The notes under the pieces were generated by a model. The model had not been told where the DNA came from. It made no database searches and saw nothing but the letters and a program-made list of their open reading frames with translations. A DNA stretch of 64,000 nt from positions 15,500,501-15,564,500 of the forward strand of contig JAUCBN010000038.1 of the NCBI GenBank assembly GCA_035048815.1, given 5' to 3'. This DNA is from Abelmoschus esculentus (Eukaryota > Streptophyta > Magnoliopsida > Malvales > Malvaceae). Numbering within the stretch: the stretch's first letter is position 1; each line of letters starts with the position of its first letter. The translations under genes were made by a program, and so were the position numbers. This document shows positions 20,401-31,689 of this stretch, piece by piece.

Positions 20401-21660
20401 GCTTCTTCTGTATTAAAGAAAATAGCCGACCCAATCTTTCCATTGTTGATGATTTTGAGTTCGATTCGTATGAAGGATGGATGCCGCTGGTATGGTCTTG
20501 GTTCAGTCCTTGAAACAACTCTCCAGGTACAGCTGCTAGCCTGGTACCGCCCCTTTTCTTTGTTTGGCGGGAGAGAAAGGAAACAAGAAAAAGGAAGGAA
20601 ATTCTGTACCTTTCTTTTTTAGTTTACTATAGTTGATTACCTTGTTGTCTTCTGCAGGACATCATCTATTCTGAATGAGCTCAAAACTTTGTTTGTTTCA
20701 GTTGAAGCAATTCCTGTTCAAGTTCTTCTTACTGGGTAATCTGTTTCTTTTCTTCTATATGCCTATGTTATCTTGACTTGGGAATGAGTTTCAGATATGA
20801 ATGACTGTGTCCCTGCGTTCATGGTTGACCTGTTGTTTCTGTTCTTAGTGTAATTAGAACACATTGTCTTGATACATTGTCATCTAACTGCACTAAGAAT
20901 ATAACTTACAGGTTAACCGTTGTAGTATTTTGGTTAACCATGAACACCTGAGTATCCTATCCTAATTCTTATGTCTGAATTTAAAGAAATAAAAAATTTG
21001 GGTAAATCTGCTTCTCAGATCTGTTTCCTTGTTATATTACTTATGGTCTAGTTTAAATGCTCCATCACCATTGTACTGTAAAGACAATAAACTTTAGCCT
21101 TAGGATAGGATCTTAGAACCTCTAGGACAATGGTGCTAAATCTCCCATTTCTGGGTATGTTTCCACTTATCAGAAGGTTCAACTTTGGGAGCCAAGGAAT
21201 TTCTTGAGGAGTTCCTTCACAATTGGAGATATGTGGATGAGCTCTACTATATTCTTACTAGTGCTAAGACAAGTTTGAAGTTCAAGGAAGGAAGTATATT
21301 CAAGTTGTTGAGCTGTATGATGTCATGCTTCTTGGGAAAACAGACCGAAAAGTCGATATGATGCTGAAATGAATTCCTAGCATTTTAAGGTTAGAATATG
21401 ATGCATGCCTGACTGTAGAGAAAGGGACATGGACATATCACATATGATATACATTTGTTGTTTGTGGGACTTTAAAGAGACAAGCTTTGTTTGCAAAGAA
21501 GTGCTTGGTAGACTTGTGGGAGCTTGCATTTTCGTACCAAGTAAACTCGCTTGCCGCTATTCAACCCTTGCCTGCTGCGAGCTGATGATAGTAGACGATC
21601 CGAGACAAGTCGAGATGGCTACCAATGAGAAGTTTTAAACACTGCTCCTGCCACTTAGCT
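20401..21660 (+). pseudogene. Unrecognised decayed gene remnant
   Basis: Two exon-like blocks can be joined: a frame ending ...QSLKQLSR at a GT donor at 20,528, and a block from 20,659 after TTCTGCAG reading TSSILNELKTLFVSVEAIP, in phase. A further block at 21,182-21,360 reads GAKEFLEEFLHNWRYVDE, then stops and shifts frame. I do not recognise the family. Stops, a frameshift near 21,285 and the lack of a start argue that it is dead. It is flanked by hAT-type elements on both sides. It could also be a captured gene fragment. Confidence 0.4.
20817..20945. repeat. Imperfect hairpin
   Basis: Arms 20,824-20,850 and 20,891-20,917 pair over CTTAGTG/CACTAAG and GTTGACCTGT/ACAGGTTAAC with an internal mismatch, around a ~40-base loop. 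A second pairing partner for the outer part (GTTCATGGTT) is at 20,932-20,945 (ggttaaccatgaac). It lies in the proposed second intron of the decayed gene. It could be a tiny MITE or a fold-back relic; a small-RNA precursor is possible but unsupported. Confidence 0.5.
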
Positions 21661-21801
21661 GTTACTTCACATTCAAGTTAGCAGAGATGAGTCGAGATGC
21701 GTACCAATCATGAGAAGTTTGTTGTCATTAATTATTACTACTAGTTTGAGCTTTCTTGGTCAGATCTTGCAACAGTTGCTTCAGTTTGGCCTTGACAAGA
21801 G

Positions 21802-22344
21802 TAGGGGTGTAAACGAGCCGAGTCAAGCTTGAGTAGTGCTAAGCTCGGCTTGTTAAGATTTTGAGTCGAGTTCGAGCTTGAGTAATTCGAGCCTGAAAAA
21901 TCTGAGCTCGGCTCGACTAGTTAAGAACTTGAGTCGAGTTCGAGCTTTTTTCTCGCCTAATCGAGTCAAGTATTGACCGATGTTTGATCGTGTTAGACTC
22001 TAGTAACTCTTATCTCTCAAGTCTCATTTAAAGTTTAATGGAGAAAAAACTTTGATACACATGTTATGTAAACTCAAGCTTGTTAATTTTAGGTTTTAGT
22101 ATGTTAATTTAGGGTTTAAAACTTATTTTTAGGGTTTTAAGTTTATAAATTTAGATTTTAAATTATAAAAAATATTATATTAGTGTTTTCGAGTAGCTCG
22201 TGAGCTTTTCAAGTCGAGTATCATGTAGCTCGGCTCGTCTCGTCAAGAACTTGAGTCGAGTTTGAACCGAATCTAATCGAATTGAGTTTTGACCGAGTCG
22301 AGCTCGAGTAGCTCGCGATCTGTCTCGTCTCATTTAGAGCCCTA
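21802..22344. mobile_element. hAT-like MITE, 543 bp
   Basis: Ends TAGGGGTGTAAACGAG and, from the right inward, TAGGGCTCTAAATGAG (4 mismatches in 16). Flanked by 8-bp direct repeats GACAAGAG (21,794-21,801) and GACGAGAG (22,345-22,352), one mismatch. The 8-bp duplication and TAGGG ends fit hAT. The interior is repeats of gagctcg/gtcgag words with an AT-rich middle. It does not encode a transposase. Confidence 0.82.
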
Positions 22345-22352
22345 GACGAGAG

Positions 22353-22682
22353 ATGCTTAAGAAAAGGGTTATTGGTCAGGATGAGAATGTCATTGCTATT
22401 TAAGGGACCAATGGCTGCAAGGATTTTGTTCTGGAAAACCTGAATTAACAAAAGCTTTAGTACCATGCTATTTGAGAATTTGAGGTTTATGGCTAAATTA
22501 TTTTTAACTAAAAATAGGGTCAAATTGAAATAATTTATTCTTCTTGGTTGAGAGAGTTTTCTAAGAAAAAGCATATGAAAGACAATGTAGGATAGAAATG
22601 ACTCTTGTTGTTGTCCAAACTTTATGCTGTTGTGTAATACAATACAACTCCATTATACATAATAAAGTCCAATGAACATGAA
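22353..22682. other. 3' flank of the lectin receptor kinase gene
   Basis: Unannotated sequence between the hAT-like MITE and the kinase stop codon. It would hold the kinase 3' untranslated region on the - strand. I see no other gene. Confidence 0.5.
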
Positions 22683-25208
22683 CTAACAGTTGTCTAATGG
22701 GTGATCAGAGTCTAGAATGAATTCACTTAGCCCATTGCATCCATCACTGGAAGTAGTCACTGCTTCGGCATATTGACTGCCATAGTATCGCAAAAAGTTC
22801 AACGATTCCATTCTCGGCTGCCCGACCGGAAGTCGTCCTTCCAACATGCTGACCACATTCAACATAGTTGGCCTCCGAAATGGCTCCATATGCAAGCAAC
22901 ATAAGGCCACTCGTACGAGCTTCTCGACTTCCTCACTCGTCGCTCTTCCTTCCAACCTTGGATCCACAAGCTCCATATATCTCTTCTGTTCATGCATTTC
23001 CAATGCCAGTAATGGAAAATACAGTCTCTGGAGTTTCGGAGCCGATAATGGCGAACAACGGGAGTTGTTGCTTTGTAGTTGTATTGAGAAATTCCTTCTT
23101 CCTCTAACAATTTCAAGTAAAACCATGCCATAACTGTAGACATCACTCTTGTCGGAAATACCAGAGCTTGTTAGCCATTCAGGAGCGAGGTACCCTCGTG
23201 TTCCCCTCAATGTCGTAAGCAGGTTCGACTGTTCGGGTGATAGAAGCTTCGAGATTCCGAAATCAGACATCTTCACCTGTAAATTTTGGTTTAAATGTTC
23301 ATCAACGTGTAGCAGAATGTTTTCTGGTTTCACATCACAATGGATGATCTTGTGTTGGCACCCACTGTGCAGATAAGCAAGTGCTCGTGCGGTTCCGACT
23401 GCAATTTCCAATCGTTCTTTCCATTCGAGAACCGATGATTCATCGTCGAACATAACACGGTCCAATGATCCTTTGTTCATATATTCGAGTACAAGAAACC
23501 GTTGCTTGCCTTTCAAGCAAAATCCTTTCAGCTTAACAAGATTGACATGGTGAATGTTTCCTATGATGGCAATCTCAGTGCAAAAATCTTTCTTTCCTTC
23601 AACTCCCAAATTGGTGATCTTCTTCACTGCCACAACCGATTCGTCCGGTAAAACGCCTTTATACACAGCTCCAAATCCACCGCTACCGATTTGTGTCTTG
23701 AAGTTGTCCGTCGCAGTTTCAAGTTCCTCGTATTCGAACTTCACTGGTAAACCTGCAATAGATAATAAATCGATCTCGGCTGAAACAGAGTTCTTAGAGA
23801 CTAATCTTACTACTGCAGCCACAGAACGCCATTTTCTTCTTCGCCACCATAAGAACCCTACAACAACGACAATTAGTACGAAACACCCCGATGAAGACAG
23901 TAGGACCAAACCTGTTAACGAGAACTTAAAACCAGCACTGGTCTTAGAACTCAGGTCTACATTAGAAGATCGATTCAGGGTCTTTATGTAGCCTGAAAAA
24001 TCTTCTTGACCAAGACCAAAGATGCTGGAAAAGATGGATCCAACATTGTTTCGAATCGGATAACAAGAACCGGAAGCATTTCCATAGAGAACCCCTAAGC
24101 AAGAACAATTCTGAGAGCATAGCAGTTGACAGTAGGATATATTGCTCTGTAGACTTAGGGGCTGGATGAAATCCGTTGAGAAATAGTCCATGGCATCCCC
24201 AATTTTCAGGTAGGAAACCTGAACACTGGTTTCATTACCATAAGAATTACTTGTATTGCAAGCTTTAGGCAAAGTGAAAATCGGATTAATCGGCACACAA
24301 CCGTTGATTCCATTATGGAAACCTGGTGGACATGAACATGTTCTATCTCTGTCACAAAAACCAATTTCCCCACAAATGGATGGAATTCTGCAATCTTCAG
24401 CTGGGAGTTGTAAATTTTGAATCATTCTATTCCCACCATAGCTGCTAATTGTGAACTTCCCATCGGATCCCAGCTTTGCAAATACGAAATCCAATCCTGT
24501 AGCATTTGTAGGAGCCAATGTCACCATAAAGACAACCGTTGAACGGTCTTCGAACAGATACAAACCACTGCCATTCACAGACATGAAAGATGCAGGTGCA
24601 TTCGAGTCCTTGAAAGCACGGTTGTCCATCGACAACTGCCAATATGTCATCTCATTCCACTGCAAAACAGCATCAAAACTGGTGAGCAAGAGCCGGTATT
24701 CACCAGCAAAGAAGTCTGTCCCGACGTGCAATCTTTGCCCCATTACAAAGGTGTCGGTAGGATGGTCGAAGCTTTGCCACAACAAAACGTTTTGTCGATC
24801 GAGCAGACTGAGATTGCCCGAGTCATCAAGTTGAAGGAATGCAACAGGAGATTCAAGGCTTCGAGTTGACCATACGATCCGATCAAAGTCGTCGGTCACC
24901 ACGAGACCGTCGCGAGTCAACAAAAGTCTGGCAGTGTCCGAAACGGGTTCGTCTCTGTTAGCTGTCCAAATGATAGTGTTGGAAGCTGTGTGGATGACTG
25001 AGAAATAGAACTGAGGGAGCTGTTGGTTGGGGTTGTTTAAAATGGCAGCTCGGAACGTTGCATTGGGAGATTGCAAGAAGGCACCACCGTTGTCAATAAA
25101 GATTGTGTACGAAGCAGTGAAGTTGGGGACGATGTAGTCACTGTAGATACGACCCGAGGAAGGAACAACCAACCCGGACAAGAGGAACAAGGCAGCAAAC
25201 AAGGCCAT
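22683..25208 (-). CDS. G-type lectin S-receptor-like serine/threonine kinase (At5g24080-like)
   Basis: Plasma-membrane receptor kinase of 841 aa in one uninterrupted exon, a usual length and structure for this group. Order: signal peptide (1 to about 20), bulb-lectin domain (about 25-145, with IIWTANRDEPV and LLWQSFDHPTDT), a Cys-rich EGF-like region (about 273-305), a PAN-like region (about 320-405), a transmembrane helix (about 430-455) followed by WWRRRK stop-transfer residues, and a kinase domain (about 505-795). Kinase motifs are all present: GSGGFGAVYKG glycine loop, VAVKK (Lys529), HCDVKPENILL (Asp625), SDFG (Asp649) and APEW (Glu677). Cysteine precedes the catalytic Asp, so it is a non-RD kinase, a class often linked to innate immunity. 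The ligand is unknown. I chose the ATG at 25,208 because it begins the hydrophobic signal peptide. The gene looks functional. Confidence 0.93.
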   Translation of the reverse strand: MALFAALFLLSGLVVPSSGRIYSDYIVPNFTASYTIFIDNGGAFLQSPNATFRAAILNNPNQQLPQFYFSVIHTASNTIIWTANRDEPVSDTARLLLTRDGLVVTDDFDRIVWSTRSLESPVAFLQLDDSGNLSLLDRQNVLLWQSFDHPTDTFVMGQRLHVGTDFFAGEYRLLLTSFDAVLQWNEMTYWQLSMDNRAFKDSNAPASFMSVNGSGLYLFEDRSTVVFMVTLAPTNATGLDFVFAKLGSDGKFTISSYGGNRMIQNLQLPAEDCRIPSICGEIGFCDRDRTCSCPPGFHNGINGCVPINPIFTLPKACNTSNSYGNETSVQVSYLKIGDAMDYFSTDFIQPLSLQSNISYCQLLCSQNCSCLGVLYGNASGSCYPIRNNVGSIFSSIFGLGQEDFSGYIKTLNRSSNVDLSSKTSAGFKFSLTGLVLLSSSGCFVLIVVVVGFLWWRRRKWRSVAAVVRLVSKNSVSAEIDLLSIAGLPVKFEYEELETATDNFKTQIGSGGFGAVYKGVLPDESVVAVKKITNLGVEGKKDFCTEIAIIGNIHHVNLVKLKGFCLKGKQRFLVLEYMNKGSLDRVMFDDESSVLEWKERLEIAVGTARALAYLHSGCQHKIIHCDVKPENILLHVDEHLNQNLQVKMSDFGISKLLSPEQSNLLTTLRGTRGYLAPEWLTSSGISDKSDVYSYGMVLLEIVRGRRNFSIQLQSNNSRCSPLSAPKLQRLYFPLLALEMHEQKRYMELVDPRLEGRATSEEVEKLVRVALCCLHMEPFRRPTMLNVVSMLEGRLPVGQPRMESLNFLRYYGSQYAEAVTTSSDGCNGLSEFILDSDHPLDNC

Positions 25209-27090
25209 GTTTCAGACCAGAGAGACAAAGAAGACAACACCCAATGAAACAAAGCTTAGGATGAAGGATTGGGGTGTCTGGAAATCAACCATATCATGCT
25301 AATTTGACCATATTTTCCATAGAAATGAACACTAAACTAGGAGGGTTGCTTTTGGTATACCTGGTTGGCTTTGCCTGGTCTTTCAAATGTGTGCAAGTTC
25401 TTTTGAAGAATTCAACTTTTAGACTTTTAAAACATCTGAAAAGGTTCAATCAAAATGACGAGAAGTCTTCTGAAAACAAATAATCAAACTTTGAAATTTA
25501 AAAACAAATGAAGGAAATCACTTCTGTGATGACTTTGACAATTGTAATTATTGGAATGAGCGAACCGGGGTTGATTGGGATTTTGGTTGGTAATAAACGT
25601 TGACAAAGCATTTCTAAACCGTAAACATAATTAATTGAGAAAACCCTAAAAATAAGTGATTTAATTTGTTGAAACCCTAATTTTAAGTTTGAGAATTTAA
25701 TCAATTAAAATCAATTTAGGGACTTATTTGTGAATATCCAAAATCTTAAAGATTAGGATACAATACGGATTAAAACATAGACCCTTATCTCGTAATTTAT
25801 CCATTGCACATGAGTATTTAAACCCACTTTTTTAACCTTAATATCAAATTGCTTTCCCATTTGTTTTGTTAGCCATTCCCACTCCCCCTTGACTCTCTCT
25901 CATTTGTTGACTTTAATTTTTAATCATTCAGTTTTTAATTAATTTTAATTTGATATTTTTCGACGTTCAGAATCTGAATTTTTTGTCAGTTTAACTTAAA
26001 TCAAACCCAAGAACTCAATTTTGCTAAGTTATAAATTTATTGTAAATTTTATAACTAGTAGAAATGAGAATTAATAAAACTATTATCGTGTTTCAGACGA
26101 TATCTATTTTGAAGACGATATTTTATTTTATTTTTTTTAAACAATTATCTTTTGTATTTTCTGCGAGAGATACTTAAAGTTATTTTTTATAAAATTTAAG
26201 TTAAGTGGCATAATGTTAAATTAATATATGATTTTAAATTAAAATTTTATTTCGTAGGTTCTAACTCAATAAAACTTAGAGCTAGTTTAGATCGTGAGAG
26301 GCGTCATTACCGACGTTAATGCTTCAGCTTGTAAAAGTTTATTCTCTTTGTGCTAAATTTTATGTTGTAATTTACTATGTGATGTATGTTTATTTCTATG
26401 ATACAAATTTAATATGGTTTGAGATACCAAACATATTATGATTTATTGTGGATATTATAATTTTAAACGCGATAATAAGAATATTAGAACTGTGATCTTC
26501 GTATTTTATAAAAACAATTGTGATGAGACTTGTGATTATGTAGTACATTTATATATTTAGATCGAGATTGTACGAAGGAAGAAATTGTTTGATTATAATG
26601 AGATTAAAGAAATAAGAGTAAGAAATTTTAGGGAGTTACCTTCCCCTTAGGTGGTGGGATTCTGGACAGGCGCAATAGGAACGACCGCACAGGGCTCCTG
26701 AAAAAGAGAACCCCAAATTTTGATAAACTACTTTTATTAGATGATATTAATCTCGAAATTCATTGAAAAATTTTGAAAACGCTATTAAGAAAGATGAGTT
26801 ATAATTGTTAAAACGTTATAATTATTTTTTAAATGCGACAATTGATTATAGAAACTTATTGATTATTACTATTACTATTGTTTTAGTAGAACTAGTGATG
26901 TTTTAGATAGTCACAATAGAAACGATCGCACAAAGGTCCCTAAAAAAGACATTTGCTTCTAAGGGTTATAATTTTATAACTAGTTGACAATTACTTTTAA
27001 GGATCATATTTTAATGAATTGCACATGACCCTTAGCTTTAAAGGGAGCTAGGCACTCCAAAGCGCTAAGGGTCCCTGAAGCCGAGGCGCT
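25209..27090. other. Intergenic DNA upstream of the receptor kinase
   Basis: AT-rich sequence that would contain the kinase promoter (read leftward). A phrase like caataggaacgaccgcacag.g..cctgaaaaaga occurs at about 26,667-26,704 and again, diverged, at 26,921-26,956, suggesting an old direct repeat about 253 bp apart. No coding region is supported. Confidence 0.5.
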
Positions 27091-28005
27091 AGGCGTCAGG
27101 CGAAAACACTCACTTTTTGTAGGCGAGGCGTTAATATAAATATTATTTATATTAATTTAAATATAAATATATATAATAAAAATAAAAAGAAAATTTATAT
27201 TCATTATTAAGGAATAAAAATAAGTAATAAATATACATTTTATTTATAATAATTTAATTATAAAAATAAATAAAATAAAAATGTTTTTATAAAAAATAAT
27301 TAATAACTTAAAAATAAGATATACATATTTTTATATTCGTTTGGAGACTAATTAAAATTTAATTCTTTGATTTATAATTACATAAATCAAAGTTTCATCT
27401 AATGTTATTCCGCAAACAAAAATTAATAACCAAACTTTGATAATTTATTTTAAGTAAGATTTTCTTTGGTCGTACTCTAACTACTCATGCATTTATAAAA
27501 CAAAAATCATAATTTTAGAAAATTACTATTTTTTTATAAAAAAAATAATAAAAATTATTAATACGTAATGTTATTTAGTTTCCCGCTTAACATTAATTTA
27601 AGAAAGTAAAAGTAAATAATCATTATTGTTGGACCAAATAAAAGGATAAAAAAAATACTATAAAAAAAGCATAGATAATTCTTCTTTAAAATAATAAACA
27701 CTAATAACAAATTTAAAATAATAACAAAACATTAATAAACTGATGGGGCCCACAGTTTACACCATCTCTAACTTCTTCTCAAAACTTTAATGAGTTGATG
27801 GGTCCCACAATTTAAAATAATAATAAATTTCTTATCAAAACTTAAAATAAAATACAGCACGTGGCTTTTTCCGGTGGGGCTAAAAAAAGCTCAACTAAAT
27901 TAAGCCTAAAAAAATTCTTGTAATAGAGGAGTATGGGAAATCGGCTGTTAGTCGGTTCCAATTTAATTTAATTTTTTTTTATAAATAATAGTTATCTAAT
28001 TTATT
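27091..28005. other. AT-rich intergenic DNA with GGCG-rich left edge
   Basis: Begins with a cluster of ggcg words (27,083-27,129, aggcgtcaggcgaaaa), then AT-rich sequence. A short direct repeat 'tgatggg.cccaca.ttta' is at about 27,741 and 27,797. A matching inverted GGCG block occurs at 31,016-31,031. I see no genes. Confidence 0.45.
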
Positions 28006-28985
28006 TTTATATATTCGAATAAAAAACATACGAATAAAAATATTCGTATAAAAAGATGTTCGAATAAAAATATTTATATAATAAATATTTGAATAAAAAT
28101 ACTCGAATAAAAATATTCAAATAAAAAATATACGAATAAAAATATTTGTATAATAAATATTCAAATAAAAGTATTCTTATAATAAATATTAGAATAAAAA
28201 TATTCGTATAATAAATATTTGAATAAAAATATTCGAATAAAAAATAGTCAAATAAAAATATTTGTATAATAAATATTTGAATAAAAATATTCATATAATA
28301 AATATTGGAATAAAAATATTTGAATAAAAAATATACAAATAAAAATATTCGTATAATAAATATTCAAATAAATTTTTTTGAATAAAACTATTCGAATAAA
28401 ATATATGTGAATAAAAATATTCATATAATAAATATTCGAATAGAAATATTCATATAATAAATATTCGAATAAAAATATTCGAATAAAAAGTATACGAATA
28501 AAAATAGTTGAATAAAAATATTTGAATAAAAAATAAACAAATAAAAGTATTCGTATAATAACTATTCAAATAAAAATATTCGAATAAAAATACTCGAATA
28601 AAAAATATACAAATAAAAATATTCGTATAATAAATATTCGAATAAAATTTTTTGAATAAAAATATTCGAATAAAAAATATTCGAATAAAAATTTCATATA
28701 ATAAATATTCGAATAAAAATATTCATATAATAAATATTCGAATAAAAATATTTGTATAATAAATATTCGAATAAAAATATTCATATAATAAATATTCGAA
28801 TAAAAATATTCATATAATAAATATTCGAATAAAAATATCTGAATAAAAAGTATATGAATAAAAATATTCATATAATAACTATTCAAATAAAAATATTTGA
28901 ATAAAAATACTCGAATAAAAATATTCGAATAAAAATATTTGTATAATAAATATTAAAATAAAAATATTTGAATAAAAAATATACA
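28006..28985. repeat. AT-rich degenerate tandem array
   Basis: About 1 kb built of alternating words ATTCGAATAAAAAT and ATTCATATAATAAAT, giving a working period of about 28-30 bp with many point variants and missing units. Long frames on the - strand (F/Y/I/N-only) are a consequence of the repeat, not genes. It joins the 187-bp satellite directly on its right. Confidence 0.88.
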
Positions 28986-28999
28986 AATAAATATTGTAC

Positions 29000-30690
29000 A
29001 CAATTTCTTACAAAGTATACACAATGGCTTACAAAAATCGTAAGAAAAAAGGTATGTACACAATTCCTTACAACTTCTCACTATGAGCTAAAGGAGCCAT
29101 CCAAAGGTAAGGAATTGTGTACAAACATAAATTCTTACCATTTTGGTGCCATATTGTATATTCTTGTAGGAAATTGTGTATGTACACAAATCCTTACCCT
29201 TGGATGCCTCCTTTAGCTCATGATTTTGAAGTCGTAAGAATTTGTGTACATACCTTTTTTCTTACTGTTTTCGTAAGCCATTGTGTATACTTTATAAGGA
29301 TTTATGTACAAACACAAATCCTTACCGTTTGGGTGGCATATTGTGTATTCTTGTAGGAAATTGTGTATGTACACAAATCCTTACCCTTGGAAAATTCCTT
29401 GAACTCATGGTTTTGAAGTGGTAAGGATTTGTGTACATACCTTTTTTCTTACGGTTTTCGTAAGCCGTTGTGTATACTTTGTAAGGATTTGTGTACAAAC
29501 ACAAATCCTTACCGTTTTCGTGCCATATTGTGTATTCTTGTAGGAAATTATGTATGTACACAAATCCTTACCCTTGGATGCCTCCTTTAGCTCATGATTT
29601 TGAAGTCGTAAGGATTTGTATACATACCTTTTTTCTTACGGTTTTAGTAAGCCGTTGTGTATACTTTGTAAGGATTTATGTACAAACACAAATCCTTACC
29701 GTTTGGGTGGCATATTGTGTATTCTTGTAGGAAATTGTGTATGTACACAAATCCTTACCCTTGGATGCCTCCTTTAGCTCATGATTTTGAAGTCGTAAGG
29801 ATTTGTGTACATACCTTTTTTCTTACGGTTTTCGTAAGCCGTTGTGTATACTTTGTAAGGATTTGTGTACAAACACAAATCCTTACCGTTTGGGTGGCAT
29901 ATTGTGTATTCTTGTAGGAAATTGTGTATGTACACAAATCCTTACCCTTGGAAAATTCCTTGAACTCATGGTTTTGAAGTGGTAAGGATTTGTGTACATA
30001 CCTTTTTTCTTATGGTTTTCGTAAGCCGTTGTGTATACTTTGTAAGGATTTGTGTACAAACACAAATCCTTACCGTTTTCGTGCCATATTGTGTATTCTT
30101 GTAGGAAATTGTGTATGTACACAAATCCTTACCCTTGGAAGCCTCCTTGAGCTCATGGTTTTGAAGTCGTAAGGATTTGTGTACATACCTTTTTTCTTAC
30201 GGTTTTTATAAGCCTATGTGTATACTTTGTAAGGATTTGTGTACAAACACAAATCCTTACCGTTTTCGTGCCATATTGTGTATTCTTGTAGGAAATTGTG
30301 TATGTACACAAATCCTTACCCTTGGAAAATTCCTTGAACTCATGGTTTTGAAGTGGTAAGGATTTGTGTACATACCTTTTTTCTTACGGTTTTCGTAAAC
30401 CGTTGTGTATACTTTGTAAGGATTTGTGTACAAACACAAATCCTTACCGTTTTCGTGTCATATTGTGTATTCTTGTAGGAAATTGTGTATGTACACAAAT
30501 CCTTGCCCTTAAAAGCCTCCTCGAGCTCATGGTTTTGAAGTGGTAAGGATTTGTGTACATACTTTTTTTTTTACAATTTTCGTAAGCCGTTGTGTATACT
30601 TTGTAAGGAATTGTGTACAAATACAAATCCTTACTATTTTTGTGCTAATTTATGTATGTACCATTTTTCTTACAGTTTTTGTAAGAAATT
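29000..30690. repeat. 187-bp satellite, about eight copies
   Basis: The phrase gtgtacatacctttttt recurs at about 29,245 and then every 187 bp (29,432; 29,619; 29,806; 29,993; 30,180; 30,367; 30,554). Each unit contains the palindromic stem GTAAGGATTTGT...ACAAATCCTTAC with an 8-base loop, plus a second inverted pair of the same word. Units differ at two blocks (ttggatgcctcctttagc against ttggaaaattccttgaac; gtttgggtggc against gttttcgtgcc). The pattern around 29,200-29,700 recurs 561 bp later, three units. The outer copies are more degenerate. The period is not divisible by three, so the open frames it produces are accidental. Confidence 0.93.
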
Positions 30691-31689
30691 GTGTATATAG
30701 TTTTATGTACAAATATGACTGGGTAAACATGTTTAGGCTTATTTTAGGTTTTTTTTAGGTGGCTTTCTCCAGAACTACCCGGCTTTTTCCTTTCTAACTT
30801 TTTCTCTTTCTTTTGTTCATCTTCCTTATCCTTATCTTTTTTTCTTCTCTGTTCATCCATGACTGCTTCTTTTCCGGTAAAAATTTTGCCACCGCCATTC
30901 AAAACCCAAAGGCGCAAAAATTGCCACACCCAACGCTTCCCAAAAAACGTGCGCCTCTTGGCGCTCTGGTATCTCACGTCACTTCCAGTGAAGGAGGCGT
31001 TTTTCTCGACGCCTATTTTCGCCCGACGCCTCAGACGATCGGAGGCGCACTTTAAAAAATTAAGACAAGACCACCAAATTCTTTGAATCGTTCCTGCCCG
31101 TAGGTTATATCATCGTCGTGTTTATGGTTTGTAGTTAGGATTATGTTATATGTTATGTATATTTTCATGCACTACGTCATTACGTAAATCGTGTGTGATT
31201 GTGATATTTTATAAATTGTGTTTTATTAATGCACATTAGAGTTATAGCTCACTTATTTATAGTTATTGTCGCTTGAGAAAAAAATAAAGAGATAATCTAT
31301 GACATCTGTTTAAATCATCTAATGATCTAAAAATGTTTAGAATTTAAAGGGTTTTATACTGTATAACTTGATTATATTTCTCTATATTAATAGAATAAGA
31401 TCAATTCGTGTTATAAAACTCATTTAGTTTTACGGTAATTTATAGCCATCAGATGACTAAAATGGATGGATGAGATTAACAATAAAAATCTGAAAATTAT
31501 CACTTGAAAAAAAAATATTTTTAGTTATTTATTACCATCATCTAACGGTCTAAAAAATAAAAATCAATTGAGTTTTACATAATATAAGTAGATCCTAATA
31601 TTATATAAATTATTAAATATTTAATATTTTTTAATTAATTCAATTATATTTATTTATTTATTAATCCCTTTTAATAGTATACATATAAC
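30691..31689. other. Intergenic DNA between satellite and hAT-like element
   Basis: A more GC-rich patch at 30,870-31,050 is full of ggcg/cgcc words, with TTTTCGCCCGACGCCT at 31,016-31,031. It may be the right edge of an old element whose left edge is at 27,091. The remainder is AT-rich. Open frames of up to 80 aa there have no recognisable similarity. Confidence 0.45.

Noticed and set aside
23554..23991. 145-aa + strand frame opposite the receptor kinase
   Set aside because: Antisense shadow of a well-supported kinase reading frame.
26667..26956. Diverged direct repeat as possible LTR pair
   Set aside because: Only about 40 bp of similarity, no TG/CA ends, no primer site, and too little space between for an element.
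28007..28886. Long F/Y/I/N-rich frames on the - strand
   Set aside because: Translation of an AT-rich tandem array with few stop-forming words; not protein-like.
29117..30546. Open frames of 60-79 aa repeated across the 187-bp satellite on both strands
   Set aside because: They recur only because the DNA repeats. The period is not a multiple of three, and no start context or domain supports translation.
29000..30690. CRISPR-like array
   Set aside because: Regular repeats, but units are head-to-tail 187-bp copies with no unique spacers, and the genome is a plant.
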